Source: an uncultured Roseiflexaceae bacterium (lineage in GTDB: Bacteria; Chloroflexota; Chloroflexia; Chloroflexales; Roseiflexaceae). From it: DNA of 64,000 bases. Where the stretch lies: contig CALKHR010000109.1 in the NCBI GenBank assembly GCA_937988885.1, forward strand, positions 1 through 64,000. The letters are read 5' to 3'. The position numbers were made by a program, and so were the translations under genes. Positions 1-8,119 of this stretch are shown one piece after another (the stretch's first letter is position 1; the number at the start of each line of letters is the position of its first letter). The notes beneath the pieces were generated by a model. That model did no database searches. It was given only the letters and a program-made list of their open reading frames with translations, and had not been told where the DNA came from.

Positions 1-61
1 TTCTACCGCAAAAGAGCGCATTTGATGTGAACTTAAATTGATTTTACGCTACATTGCTACC

Positions 62-101
62 AACACAAAAACAAACAGGCAACCCGATGATGGGCTGCCT
101 G
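62..101 (-). terminator. Intrinsic terminator of the sugar ABC operon
   Basis: Read on the minus strand, a hairpin (arms 76-81 and 96-101, CAGGCA/TGCCTG, plus an inner CCC/GGG pairing) is followed by a T-rich run (complement of 62-75). It lies 30 bases after the permease stop, where the operon should end. Confidence 0.75.
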
Positions 102-129
102 CTTGTTGGGATGTGAAGAGGGGGAGATT

Positions 130-1152
130 CTAGATCTTCGCGGCTTGGTTGCGCAGCCGCAAAGCGTAAATGTTGATGATCAGGGCGATCAGCAGGATGA
201 CGCCGCGCGCCCACAGACGCACGAAGATATCGAGCTGCAATTGGTTGAGGCCATTGTTCAGCACGCCGAAGATCAGCAAGCCGATCATCGTGTTCTTGAT
301 GCCGCCCTCGCCGCCGAACAGCGACGTGCCACCCAACACCACCGCCGAGATGCTATCGAGCAGCATATCGTCGAGGCCGTAGCCCTGCGCGCTGCCCAAG
401 CGACCCGTGTTGATCATGCCCGCCAACCCCGCGCAGAACGCCGAGATTGTGAGACAGCCCGCCACAATATTCTTGGTGTTGATACCGCTCAGTCGGGCGG
501 CCTCGCGGTTGCTACCCGTCATATAGATGTAGCGGCCAAACTTGGTATAGGTGAGCACAAAGTGCCCGATCAACAGGGCCGTGATGCCCACCAAGATCAC
601 GACCGGCAAGCGCCAGGGATCGGTGGTGCCCAAGTACTCGCCACCCAAGAACTCCAACTCAGGGGCCAGCGTGTAGATGATCTTGCCCTTGGTGATGTAC
701 TGCGCCAAGCCCGAAGCGATCTGCATCGTGGCCAGAGTGGCGATGAATGATGGCAGCCCTATGCGGGTGGCGCTCCATCCGTTGAGAACACCCAACGCCG
801 CCGCCGAGAGCGCGCCCAACAGGATCGCCACGCCACCCGGCAGGCCCAGCGTACCGTAGATCACTGCTGCCACCACACCCGTCATCATCGAGACGGCGGC
901 GATGCTCAGATCGATCTCACCGCACAGCAGCACAAAGGTCACACCTGTCGATACCACTGCGAGCGTGGAGATCTGGGCGAGGATATTACGGAAGTTGATG
1001 AGATTGAAGAAACTATCGGTGGTGATGCTAAAAAACAGCACGAGCGCCACCAACGTAATGAACGGCGCCAAATCGCGTGCTCGTTGTCGGAACCAGTTTA
1101 GCAGCGCCTGGGCTGGGGTGGCCTGCGTATCGATCGTTGCTGTCTCGCTCAT
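130..1152 (-). CDS. Sugar ABC transporter permease (RbsC/BPD_transp_2 type)
   Basis: This 340-residue polytopic membrane protein is the channel subunit of a carbohydrate importer of the ribose/galactose/xylose class. After about 30 polar residues it shows a run of some nine or ten hydrophobic segments. It carries the family's typical stretches GEIDLSIAAV (about residue 77), GLPSFIATLATM and VVLGGTSLFGGEGG near the C terminus. Start is ATG at 1152 with a GAGGT ribosome site about ten bases upstream. It is the last gene of an operon running binding protein, ATPase, permease, and a hairpin-plus-T-tract terminator follows. A single permease gene is normal because this family works as a homodimer. 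The substrate cannot be read from the sequence; a monosaccharide or small sugar-like ligand is the family expectation. Confidence 0.9.
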   Translation of the reverse strand: MSETATIDTQATPAQALLNWFRQRARDLAPFITLVALVLFFSITTDSFFNLINFRNILAQISTLAVVSTGVTFVLLCGEIDLSIAAVSMMTGVVAAVIYGTLGLPGGVAILLGALSAAALGVLNGWSATRIGLPSFIATLATMQIASGLAQYITKGKIIYTLAPELEFLGGEYLGTTDPWRLPVVILVGITALLIGHFVLTYTKFGRYIYMTGSNREAARLSGINTKNIVAGCLTISAFCAGLAGMINTGRLGSAQGYGLDDMLLDSISAVVLGGTSLFGGEGGIKNTMIGLLIFGVLNNGLNQLQLDIFVRLWARGVILLIALIINIYALRLRNQAAKI

Positions 1153-1232
1153 GAATCGCTACCTCGTGGAGAGCATTACAACCAGCACCTTCGAATGGTT
1201 GTAGGGCGAGCGCTGGTTGACTGCTCGGCTGA

Positions 1233-2747
1233 TTAGGCGTTCCTCATTAAGTTTTCTTTGGTCAAATCGGCACCACTCAACTCGGCGGTGATACGCCCTT
1301 TGCGCAACACCACAGCCCGATCGGCAATGCTGAGCAGTGTCTCCGGCTCGGTGGTGATAAGAAGAATGGCGACGCCCTGTTCGCGCAGACCTCGCACAAT
1401 CGACATCACTTCTTCCTTCGCGCCAACATCCATACCGCGTGTCGGCTCGCTGAGGATCAGCAGCCGAGGCAATTGGGTGAGCCATTTGGCCAACACCACT
1501 TTTTGCTGATTACCACCGCTCAGCGCTCCCGCCAGGCGGTTCGGCTCAGGAGGACGCAACCCCACATTACCGATCTGCTCACGGGCGATCTCGAGCTCGG
1601 TCCGTTGGTTTAGCAGGCCGCTCAACAAGCGACCCAAGTGCGCTAACGTAATGTTCTTGAAAATCTCTTGACCTAACATCAGGCTATCGCGGCGATTCTC
1701 GGGCACATAGGCGATGCCCGCCGCGCGAGCCTTGGTCGTATTCTTTAGCTTGTACTCTTGGCCATCCAGAAAAATGCTGCCGCTATCGGCTTGCTCGGCC
1801 CCAAACAGGCAGCGGGCCAACTGCAATTGCCCCGCGCCCATAAAGCCAAACAACCCCAACACCTCGCCACGATGGATCGTAAGCGAAATGTCTTGGAACG
1901 CATCGGCCTTCGAGAGATTCTTGACCTCTAGCCGCACCTGATCGAAGGTGCGCTGCTCGACGGCGCCAGTCTGCTCCTCGTAGCTCTTCTGCAGAAGTTT
2001 CGCGTCGGTCCCGATCATCAACTCGACCAACTGGTGCTTGCTGGCATCGGCAGCATTGAGCGTGGCGACCTTCCGCGAGTCCTTCAGCACCGTGATGCGA
2101 TCGGAGATCTCGAGCACATCTTCCAAAAAGTGCGAAATAAAAATGATGGTCTTGCCCTGCTGCTTGAGGTTGGTGATAAACTCGAACAGGCGGCGGGTCT
2201 CCGGAGGCGAGAGCGCGGAGGTTGGCTCATCGAGAATGATGATGCGCGCCCCGCTGAAGATCACACGGGCGATCTCGACCAACTGCTGTGAGCCGACCGA
2301 GAGCGAACCCATCAGCGTGGTCACATCGATGTCCAGCCCTAACTCTTGCAGATGCTCCTGAGCGATGCTGTTCATCTTGCGCCAGTCGATCATGCCGAAG
2401 CGCGTTGGAGTGGCACGCCCGAACAAGTTCTCGGCCACGCTGATGTGCGGGAAGATGCTCAACTCCTGGTAGACCATACCAATACCACGGCTTTGGGCAT
2501 TGGCCGGCGAACTAAAGCGCACAGGCTCACCGTGCAGCCTCATTTCGCCGCTGTAGTCGTTGTAGACACCCGCCAACAACTTCATCATGGTGCTTTTGCC
2601 AGCACCATTCTCACCGATCAGACCGTGTACTTCTCCTTCGAGTACATCGAAGTCGATCGAATTCAAAGCCACTGCTCCTCCGTAGCTCTTTGAGACGCCA
2701 CGCAGTTCGAGGATGGGAGTGGTTGTGGTTGTGGTAGTGGTCATCAT
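1233..2747 (-). CDS. Sugar ABC transporter ATP-binding protein (RbsA/MglA type)
   Basis: About 504 residues with two fused nucleotide-binding domains, the layout of RbsA/MglA/XylG. The N-terminal half has a full Walker A (GENGAGKST), signature LSVGSQQ and Walker B (IIILDEPTSAL). The C-terminal half has a degraded P-loop (GFMGAGQLQ, no GK[ST]), a canonical LSGGNQQK signature and a Walker B whose aspartate is replaced by serine (LLILSEPTRGMD). Asymmetric site decay is known in this family, so one ATP site probably does the work. I place the start at the ATG ending at 2747 (MMTTTTTTTT, an odd run of eight threonines) and not at the upstream TTG at 2798, which lies inside a strong hairpin. It follows the binding-protein gene and precedes the permease by 85 bases. 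Confidence 0.9.
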   Translation of the reverse strand: MMTTTTTTTTPILELRGVSKSYGGAVALNSIDFDVLEGEVHGLIGENGAGKSTMMKLLAGVYNDYSGEMRLHGEPVRFSSPANAQSRGIGMVYQELSIFPHISVAENLFGRATPTRFGMIDWRKMNSIAQEHLQELGLDIDVTTLMGSLSVGSQQLVEIARVIFSGARIIILDEPTSALSPPETRRLFEFITNLKQQGKTIIFISHFLEDVLEISDRITVLKDSRKVATLNAADASKHQLVELMIGTDAKLLQKSYEEQTGAVEQRTFDQVRLEVKNLSKADAFQDISLTIHRGEVLGLFGFMGAGQLQLARCLFGAEQADSGSIFLDGQEYKLKNTTKARAAGIAYVPENRRDSLMLGQEIFKNITLAHLGRLLSGLLNQRTELEIAREQIGNVGLRPPEPNRLAGALSGGNQQKVVLAKWLTQLPRLLILSEPTRGMDVGAKEEVMSIVRGLREQGVAILLITTEPETLLSIADRAVVLRKGRITAELSGADLTKENLMRNA

Positions 2748-2761
2748 ACCTACGGTGTGCG

Positions 2762-2799
2762 GTTGCGTTTGGTTGGCGCTGCGGCCAACCAAACGCAAC
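2762..2799 (-). repeat. Perfect 16-bp inverted repeat between binding-protein and ATPase genes
   Basis: Arms 2762-2777 and 2784-2799 are exact reverse complements with a six-base loop. It starts ten bases after the binding-protein stop and ends just before the ATPase start. No T-tract follows on the minus strand, so it is better read as a 3' mRNA-stabilising or partial-attenuation hairpin than as a full terminator. Such hairpins raise binding-protein level over ATPase and permease in other sugar operons. Confidence 0.7.
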
Positions 2800-2808
2800 T
2801 CGGCAACT

Positions 2809-3864
2809 TTACAAGAGGAGTTGTTCTTCCATGAACATCAGACCAGCAGCGATCTTGGGTGTGACCAATGGACCATCGGTGAGGATGTACTTGGGAATAT
2901 TCGTGACGCCAGTGGCCGCCAGCGCGCCGATGACCAGGGCTCCCCAGTGGATGCGGCAGGATGGGTTGCGCACGGTGGCCGCAAGCGTGCCGTTCTGCAC
3001 AGCCTCGACGGCTGGTGGCATCGCGTCAACACCCGCCAAGACGATCTCTTTCTCGCGACCGGCGTTCTTGATCACGCGGGCGGCGGCGAGCGCCATATCG
3101 TCGTTGTGGAAGAAGCCAGCCTGGATCTGGCCGCTCGGGTACTTGACGAGATAGTCCTCCCACAGCTTGGCGACCTTGTTCACGTCCCAGTCGGCGGGGT
3201 CCTCGGCCAGCAGCGTGATCTCCGGGTACTTGGCGAGTGTCTGGCGGAAGCCCTCTGCACGCCCCATCGCGCCGGTGTGGCCCACCGCGCCCTGCGTCAT
3301 AATCACGTTGCCTTTGCCGCCGATCTGCTGGAACAGAGCATCGGTCACAACCGAGCCCATCAACACGTTATCTGGTTCGAGGAAGGTGGTGATGCCGATG
3401 TCATCCTTCGAGATAGTGGTGTCCATCTGGATGACGGGGATGCCTTTGCTGATCATCTGCTTGACGGGATCGACGAGGGTGTCGATACCGAATGCCTGGA
3501 TGGCCACGAAATCCCAGTCTTTGGTGGCCATATCGTCGATCGCAGCGCGCTGCGTGTCGATGCTCAGGCCGCCGTCGTACCAGGTAACTTCGATGCCAAG
3601 CCACTTGCCCCAGCGCTCGGCAGTCTCTTTGCCCTGCGCGCACCAGGTTGCGCCAAGTCCAGCATTCGAGAAGGCTGCCTTCAATGGCTTGCCGAAGGCG
3701 TAGTTACCATCGGTAGCGGCCTGAGAGTTTGACGATGCATTCACACCACAAGCTGCCAAGAAGCTCGCTACGCCCGCTGCAGCCGCGCCACGTAGGAATC
3801 CGCGCCGATTCACGAACTCCATGAACTCGGACAATTGCGCCCCATTTTCCTTGTCGCCAGCCAT
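2809..3864 (-). CDS. Sugar-binding lipoprotein of ABC importer (periplasmic-binding-protein-like, LacI/RbsB fold)
   Basis: About 351 residues. Start is the ATG at 3864, chosen for an AAGGAGGT ribosome site seven bases upstream; longer in-frame starts lack one. The N terminus has a twin-arginine motif (NRRGFLRG, residues 19-26), a hydrophobic stretch and a lipobox ending LAAC (Cys39), so it is probably exported by Tat and lipid-anchored. The mature part follows the two-lobed sugar-binding pattern: LKAAFSNAGLGATW, DWDFVAIQAFGIDTLVDP, GIPVIQMDT, GVDAMPPAVEA. It heads the operon with the ATPase and permease genes. A clear paralogue, sharing stretches such as TFLEPDNV and FFHND, lies at 6943-8034. 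The ligand is unknown. Confidence 0.9.
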   Translation of the reverse strand: MAGDKENGAQLSEFMEFVNRRGFLRGAAAAGVASFLAACGVNASSNSQAATDGNYAFGKPLKAAFSNAGLGATWCAQGKETAERWGKWLGIEVTWYDGGLSIDTQRAAIDDMATKDWDFVAIQAFGIDTLVDPVKQMISKGIPVIQMDTTISKDDIGITTFLEPDNVLMGSVVTDALFQQIGGKGNVIMTQGAVGHTGAMGRAEGFRQTLAKYPEITLLAEDPADWDVNKVAKLWEDYLVKYPSGQIQAGFFHNDDMALAAARVIKNAGREKEIVLAGVDAMPPAVEAVQNGTLAATVRNPSCRIHWGALVIGALAATGVTNIPKYILTDGPLVTPKIAAGLMFMEEQLLL

Positions 3865-3892
3865 TGCCGACCTCCTTGTTCCAATTGCAGAG

Positions 3893-3918
3893 GACACTGT
3901 AGAGTCTTCGATAGTGTC
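3893..3918. promoter_or_regulatory. Possible operator upstream of the sugar ABC operon
   Basis: An inverted repeat GACACT(3893-3898)...AGTGTC(3913-3918) lies 30-55 bases upstream of the binding-protein start, in a 225-base gap. A minus-strand TTGACA (complement of 3915-3920) overlaps its far arm, but no good -10 element stands 16-18 bases away, so the promoter itself is not settled. Confidence 0.3.
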
Positions 3919-4089
3919 AACACTGAACACACGAATGCAATATGGACCACACAGCCGCACCACTGCAGCTGTAGTTTCACCAGGAGTTGAGACGGATCGC
4001 GCCGATATAGAGAAAGAGTCTTGGGTTGAAATGACTCTAGCAGGCTCTCTCGCAAGATACTGGTTGGATTGGGGGCGCTTAGTGGGCGC

Positions 4090-4722
4090 TTAGTGGGCGC
4101 TCTGGATCATGAGGCCGCGCCCACGCACATTTTTGATGTAGCGATCGCCACGGTTGAGCTCGCTCAACCGGGCACGGGTGCGTTTGATGAGGCCATCGAT
4201 CGCATCTTCGGAGATGCCGTCGCTCACATCCGGCCAAACGGCGAGCATTATCTGTTCGCGGGTACAGATTTGGTCGCGATGAGCATCGAGCAGTTGTAGC
4301 AGACAGAATTGGGCGGGTGAAAGCGGCGGTTGCAAGCACTGTCCATCGATCCACACATTTTGGCTGGCGGTATCGAGCCAAATACCCCGACTCGGCGGCA
4401 GGGGGCGAGTGCTCGTCGCATCGCTATCGACGAACTGGAGGCGACGCACCCCGCCGATCACAATACTATCGCCATCGTGAAGCAGATACGGCTCGCTGAT
4501 GCGCTGACCATTGACGAGCGTGCCGTTGTGGCTACCCAAGTCCTCAAGCAGATAACCGTGTGGGGTTCGTGTGATGCTGGCGTGGCGGCGCGAGATCAAT
4601 TGACTGTTCAGTACCAGATCGCAGGTATCGGCGCGCCCCAATACCATATACTCCGTATCTAAAGGCCATTCGTGAAGTTCGCCGTTGGGTTGCTGAATCA
4701 GAAGTGCGGCGGTGTGCGTCAT
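4090..4722 (-). CDS. FHA domain - winged-helix (OmpR/Trans_reg_C-type) regulator
   Basis: A 210-residue soluble protein with an N-terminal FHA domain (residues about 5-98) and a C-terminal winged helix (about 112-208). FHA hallmark residues are present: GR at 29-30, SRRH at 44-47, SHNGT at 64-68, NG at 71-72. FHA domains bind phosphothreonine, and the winged helix should bind DNA, so the likely role is a transcription factor whose activity depends on a phosphorylated partner or on itself. It starts 17 bases after the stop of the Ser/Thr kinase gene (GAGGTG ribosome site), so the two form an operon. The obvious inference is that the kinase is its input. An 11-base tandem duplication (GCGCTTAGTGG) spans its stop codon. 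The DNA target is unknown; the adjacent sugar operon is a candidate. Confidence 0.85.
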   Translation of the reverse strand: MTHTAALLIQQPNGELHEWPLDTEYMVLGRADTCDLVLNSQLISRRHASITRTPHGYLLEDLGSHNGTLVNGQRISEPYLLHDGDSIVIGGVRRLQFVDSDATSTRPLPPSRGIWLDTASQNVWIDGQCLQPPLSPAQFCLLQLLDAHRDQICTREQIMLAVWPDVSDGISEDAIDGLIKRTRARLSELNRGDRYIKNVRGRGLMIQSAH

Positions 4723-4739
4723 CGGATTGCACCTCAGTA

Positions 4740-6734
4740 CTATGAACCTAACGCGTAAATTTGATCGGCCCGTACGTAGATAATCCCATTGCCGAGCGCT
4801 GGCGTCGTCTCAATGCTGCCACCCAACTGGATGCGGGCCAGCGTTCGACCATCGTTCGCATCGATCGTGTAGAAACTCCCGTTGCTCGCACCAACAAACA
4901 GTTTCCCTTCGACCAACAGCGGCGTCGCGTTAATGGCCGCCCCAGCGTTGAAGTGCCAGTACACCTGCTGGGCGTTGCTGCTGAGCGCAGTAATGCCACC
5001 CGCGCGGTCCACCACATAGATCGTATCCTCGGAGACTGCGGGCGCCGCACTGAGCACACCACTGAACTGAGAGCGCCACATCTCGGTGCCATCGCTAGCA
5101 CGGAGGGCGTGCAGCACGCCACGCTCGGTGCCAACCAGCACCAACTGCCCGAAGAAGGTTGGCCGCGTTGTGATCGCGCTCTGGGCCTCGAACTCCCAAT
5201 TGGCCGTGCCGCTCTGCAGATCCAGCGCGGTCAGCGTGTTCTCAGCCGCCACAACGATCTGATCGTTGCCGACCTCCGGCTCGCCAAGATGATCGGCCAG
5301 CGGACGGCCCCAGATGATCTGGCCGTTGCCCGCCCGCAGCACGTACACATAGCCCTTGGAGGTGGTGACAATCAAGCGGTCGTGGTAGAGCAGCGGTGCC
5401 CGTTGCACGTGTCCCCGCACCGAACTTCGCCAGATCAACCCACCGCTATTGATCGAGAGGCCCACCACTTCCTCATCGGTCGAGCCAACGAAGGCGATGC
5501 CCGAGCCAACACCGGGCGCGCCGAAGATCGTGCTGCGTTGGCCGCTGACATTCTGCAGTTGCCAGCGGATGGCGCCCGTCTCGGCGTTGAGCGCGACCAG
5601 CATGCCATCGAGCGTATCGAGCACCAGCGTGTTATCGAGCACGACAGGCGCCGATTCACCATTGAGCCGGAATCCCTGTCGCCAGATGATGCGCTGTGGC
5701 AAAGGCACGCCGCTGCGGGTATAGGATGTAGCGTAGGGCGATGAGGGCGTTTCGACGGCAGCAGGAGTGAAGAACCAGGTTGCCCCGAGCGCTACCAGCA
5801 TCACCACAGCGAGCGCGAGGCTAACGTAAGCAAAGCGCGACTTCCACAACATGCGGCGCGGCGGGGGTTGCGCCAACGCCTTTCGAAGATCGGCCACAAA
5901 TGCGGAAACCGAAGGGTAACGATGCTGTTGCTGTTTGGCGAGGCCCCGCAGCAGCACACGATCAACAGAGGATGGGAGTGAAGGTTGGCGCTCGCTGGGT
6001 GGGGGTGGCAACTCGTGAATGTGGGCGTAGATGACGGAGGTAGCATTGCGGCCCTGGAACGGCGGCACACCAGTGAGCAGTTCGTAGGCCACAGCGGCCA
6101 AACCGTACTGATCGCTCGCCGGGCTAGCGTCGCGCCCTTCGGCTTGTTCAGGAGCGATATAATGGGGCGTGCCGAGCACCACGCCATCGGCGGTTTGGAT
6201 GGTGCTCTCGGCCACATCGACCAAACCAAAATCGATCAAAAACGCATGATCATCGGGTGTCACCAAAATATTGCTTGGTTTAATATCCCGATGTACAATC
6301 CCCTGAGCATGCGCATAATCAAGAGCATCGCCGATTTGGCTCAGCAGGTGCAGCGCCCGCTCGGGCGTCAGCGCACCAGATTCAAGCAGTTGGCTGAGCG
6401 AGCATCCCGGCACATACTCCATCGCCAAAAATGGAGTATTATCAACCTGCCCAAACTCATAAAGTAATGCGATATTGGGATGGCGCAAACGGGCAGTGCT
6501 GATCGCCTCACGGCGGAGCCGCGCTACACTATCGGGTCGATGAGCAAGTTCGGGAGGCAGAATCTTCAGTGCAACGAAGCGCTCCAACGCAGATTCAAAG
6601 GCCAAATACACGATGCCCATGCCTCCACGCCCCAACTCGGCCCGCACTTCATAGCGGTCGAACAGCGGCGCACGACCAGGCAAGTAGTTATTTGACTTGG
6701 ATGGAAACGTTGAACTGCTTGATACTGCGACCAT
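4740..6734 (-). CDS. Transmembrane Ser/Thr protein kinase with extracytoplasmic PQQ-type beta-propeller
   Basis: About 664 residues. The cytoplasmic Hanks-type kinase domain spans about 25-290: glycine loop GRGGMG (35-40), catalytic lysine in VALK (57), HRDIKPSN (148-155), DFG (168-170), APEQ (194-197). One membrane helix follows (about 301-323), then a C-terminal domain of repeated PQQ/quinoprotein blades, each with a W-containing turn (GAIRWQ, GGLIWRS, GQIIWGRP, GTANWEF, GTEMWRS). The propeller should lie outside the membrane and act as sensor or docking surface. I choose the ATG at 6734 because GGAGG stands five bases before it, over the ATG at 6746. It is the first gene of a two-gene operon with the FHA-winged-helix regulator. 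All catalytic residues are intact, so an active kinase is expected. Confidence 0.9.
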   Translation of the reverse strand: MVAVSSSSTFPSKSNNYLPGRAPLFDRYEVRAELGRGGMGIVYLAFESALERFVALKILPPELAHRPDSVARLRREAISTARLRHPNIALLYEFGQVDNTPFLAMEYVPGCSLSQLLESGALTPERALHLLSQIGDALDYAHAQGIVHRDIKPSNILVTPDDHAFLIDFGLVDVAESTIQTADGVVLGTPHYIAPEQAEGRDASPASDQYGLAAVAYELLTGVPPFQGRNATSVIYAHIHELPPPPSERQPSLPSSVDRVLLRGLAKQQQHRYPSVSAFVADLRKALAQPPPRRMLWKSRFAYVSLALAVVMLVALGATWFFTPAAVETPSSPYATSYTRSGVPLPQRIIWRQGFRLNGESAPVVLDNTLVLDTLDGMLVALNAETGAIRWQLQNVSGQRSTIFGAPGVGSGIAFVGSTDEEVVGLSINSGGLIWRSSVRGHVQRAPLLYHDRLIVTTSKGYVYVLRAGNGQIIWGRPLADHLGEPEVGNDQIVVAAENTLTALDLQSGTANWEFEAQSAITTRPTFFGQLVLVGTERGVLHALRASDGTEMWRSQFSGVLSAAPAVSEDTIYVVDRAGGITALSSNAQQVYWHFNAGAAINATPLLVEGKLFVGASNGSFYTIDANDGRTLARIQLGGSIETTPALGNGIIYVRADQIYALGS

Positions 6735-6942
6735 CCTTGCCTCCATTGGCAGAGTGCTACGACTAACCTAAGTCGTACACGAGATTCTGCTATCCACGGG
6801 GCACGCAATGGACAGTTCGAACTCGCACCCTAATATGCGGTAAGCACATCTCTCAGTGAAAGATCGCAACAAAATGATCGAAGTGGGTTGAATCATTATA
6901 CCAGCATTTGCACCCGCTGTGATGAGGCAGGAGGTAGCATGT

Positions 6943-8034
6943 ATGCATGAAGACATTCACCCAATGGCAAGTGCGCTCTCAGCACTAGGAGAGGGGCGCC
7001 GTATGGATCGCCGCACGTTCGCACGCGGCTTCGCCCTCACTGGAGTACTGGCGGGCATGCTGATGAGTGGCTGCCAAACCCGATCGCAGCAACCTGAGAC
7101 TTTCATCGAAACGATTTCGCCCACACCAGCGCCCCGTCTTCGGGCTGCCTTCTCGCACTTGGGATTGAGCACCGCATGGGCCAAACATGGCAGCGAAGCC
7201 GCCAAATTTATGGGTCAACTGCTGCGGATCGATGTCGTCAACTACGATGGCGAGTTGAGCGTCGATAAACAGCGCCGCGATCTTGAGGAGATCGCCGAGC
7301 AAGATTGGGACTTCGTAGCGATCCATCCGCTCGCCATCAACGCTTATGTCGAGCCGGTGCGGCGCCTCGTCAGCCGCGGCATCCCCGTGATCGACCTGGA
7401 CACGCGCCTCGCCGACGACCTCGACAGCTTGGGCATCGTCACGTTCCTGGAGCCGGATAACGTGTGGATGGGCGAGCAGGTCACCACCGCAGTGATCGAG
7501 GCGGCCCGACGCGCCACGCAGAGCGATAGCTTCGGGATCGTGCATACGCAGGGCGTGATGACGCACACCGGCGCGCAGGGGCGGGCGCGAGGCTTCCACA
7601 ACGTGATCGAGCGCCATCCGAACATCGTGGTGGTGGACGAGACCCCGGGCGACTGGGAGGTCGCCAAGACCACGGCGATCTGGGAGCGGCTGCTAGAGGA
7701 GCATTCCAACATTCGCGCGGCATTCTTCCACAACGACGAAATGGCGCTTGCAGCCCTGCGGGTGATCGCCAAAGCACACAAACAACAGCAGATCATGGTC
7801 GGCGGCGTGGACGGCATGGTCGATGCCTGCGCGGCAGTCGCGCGGGGCGAACTCGTGGTGACGGTGATGAATCCTGCGGGGCGTATCTACAGCGGCGCGA
7901 TGTGGATCGGCTACTTCCTGGCCACCAAAGGCGAACGTGCCAACGTGCCGAAGTTCATCCGAATCGACGGCGGGATCGTGACGAAGGAGACCGCGCCGGG
8001 CTACCTCTGGCAAGGCGAGCACCTGCTGATTTGA
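6943..8034 (+). CDS. Orphan sugar-binding lipoprotein, paralogue of the ABC binding protein
   Basis: About 363 residues. The ATG at 6943 has AGGAGGT seven bases upstream; a second possible start at 7003 also has a purine-rich site. The N terminus has a twin-arginine motif (DRRTFARGF, about 22-30) and a lipobox ending MSGC (Cys44). The body aligns by eye over its full length with the binding protein at 2809-3864 (AAFS..GL..AW, DWDFVAI, GIPVI.LDT, TFLEPDNVWMG, HTQGVMTHTGAQGR, AAFFHND). No permease or ATPase sits with it. It is transcribed away from the kinase operon from a shared 208-base intergenic region. It may feed the same transporter with another ligand, or present ligand to the kinase propeller; both are inference. 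Confidence 0.85.
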   Translation: MHEDIHPMASALSALGEGRRMDRRTFARGFALTGVLAGMLMSGCQTRSQQPETFIETISPTPAPRLRAAFSHLGLSTAWAKHGSEAAKFMGQLLRIDVVNYDGELSVDKQRRDLEEIAEQDWDFVAIHPLAINAYVEPVRRLVSRGIPVIDLDTRLADDLDSLGIVTFLEPDNVWMGEQVTTAVIEAARRATQSDSFGIVHTQGVMTHTGAQGRARGFHNVIERHPNIVVVDETPGDWEVAKTTAIWERLLEEHSNIRAAFFHNDEMALAALRVIAKAHKQQQIMVGGVDGMVDACAAVARGELVVTVMNPAGRIYSGAMWIGYFLATKGERANVPKFIRIDGGIVTKETAPGYLWQGEHLLI

Positions 8035-8073
8035 TGGGCTATTCAGGCTAAAACACACCCACCACCACAACAA

Positions 8074-8101
8074 ACCCGCCTCAACATCACGTGAGGCGGG
8101 T
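8074..8101. terminator. Bidirectional intrinsic terminator
   Basis: Arms 8074-8083 and 8092-8101 (ACCCGCCTCA/TGAGGCGGGT) pair perfectly around an eight-base loop, between convergent genes ending at 8034 and 8120. T-rich sequence follows on both strands, more clearly on the minus strand. Confidence 0.75.
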
Positions 8102-8119
8102 CTTCGCTTTGACCGCGCA

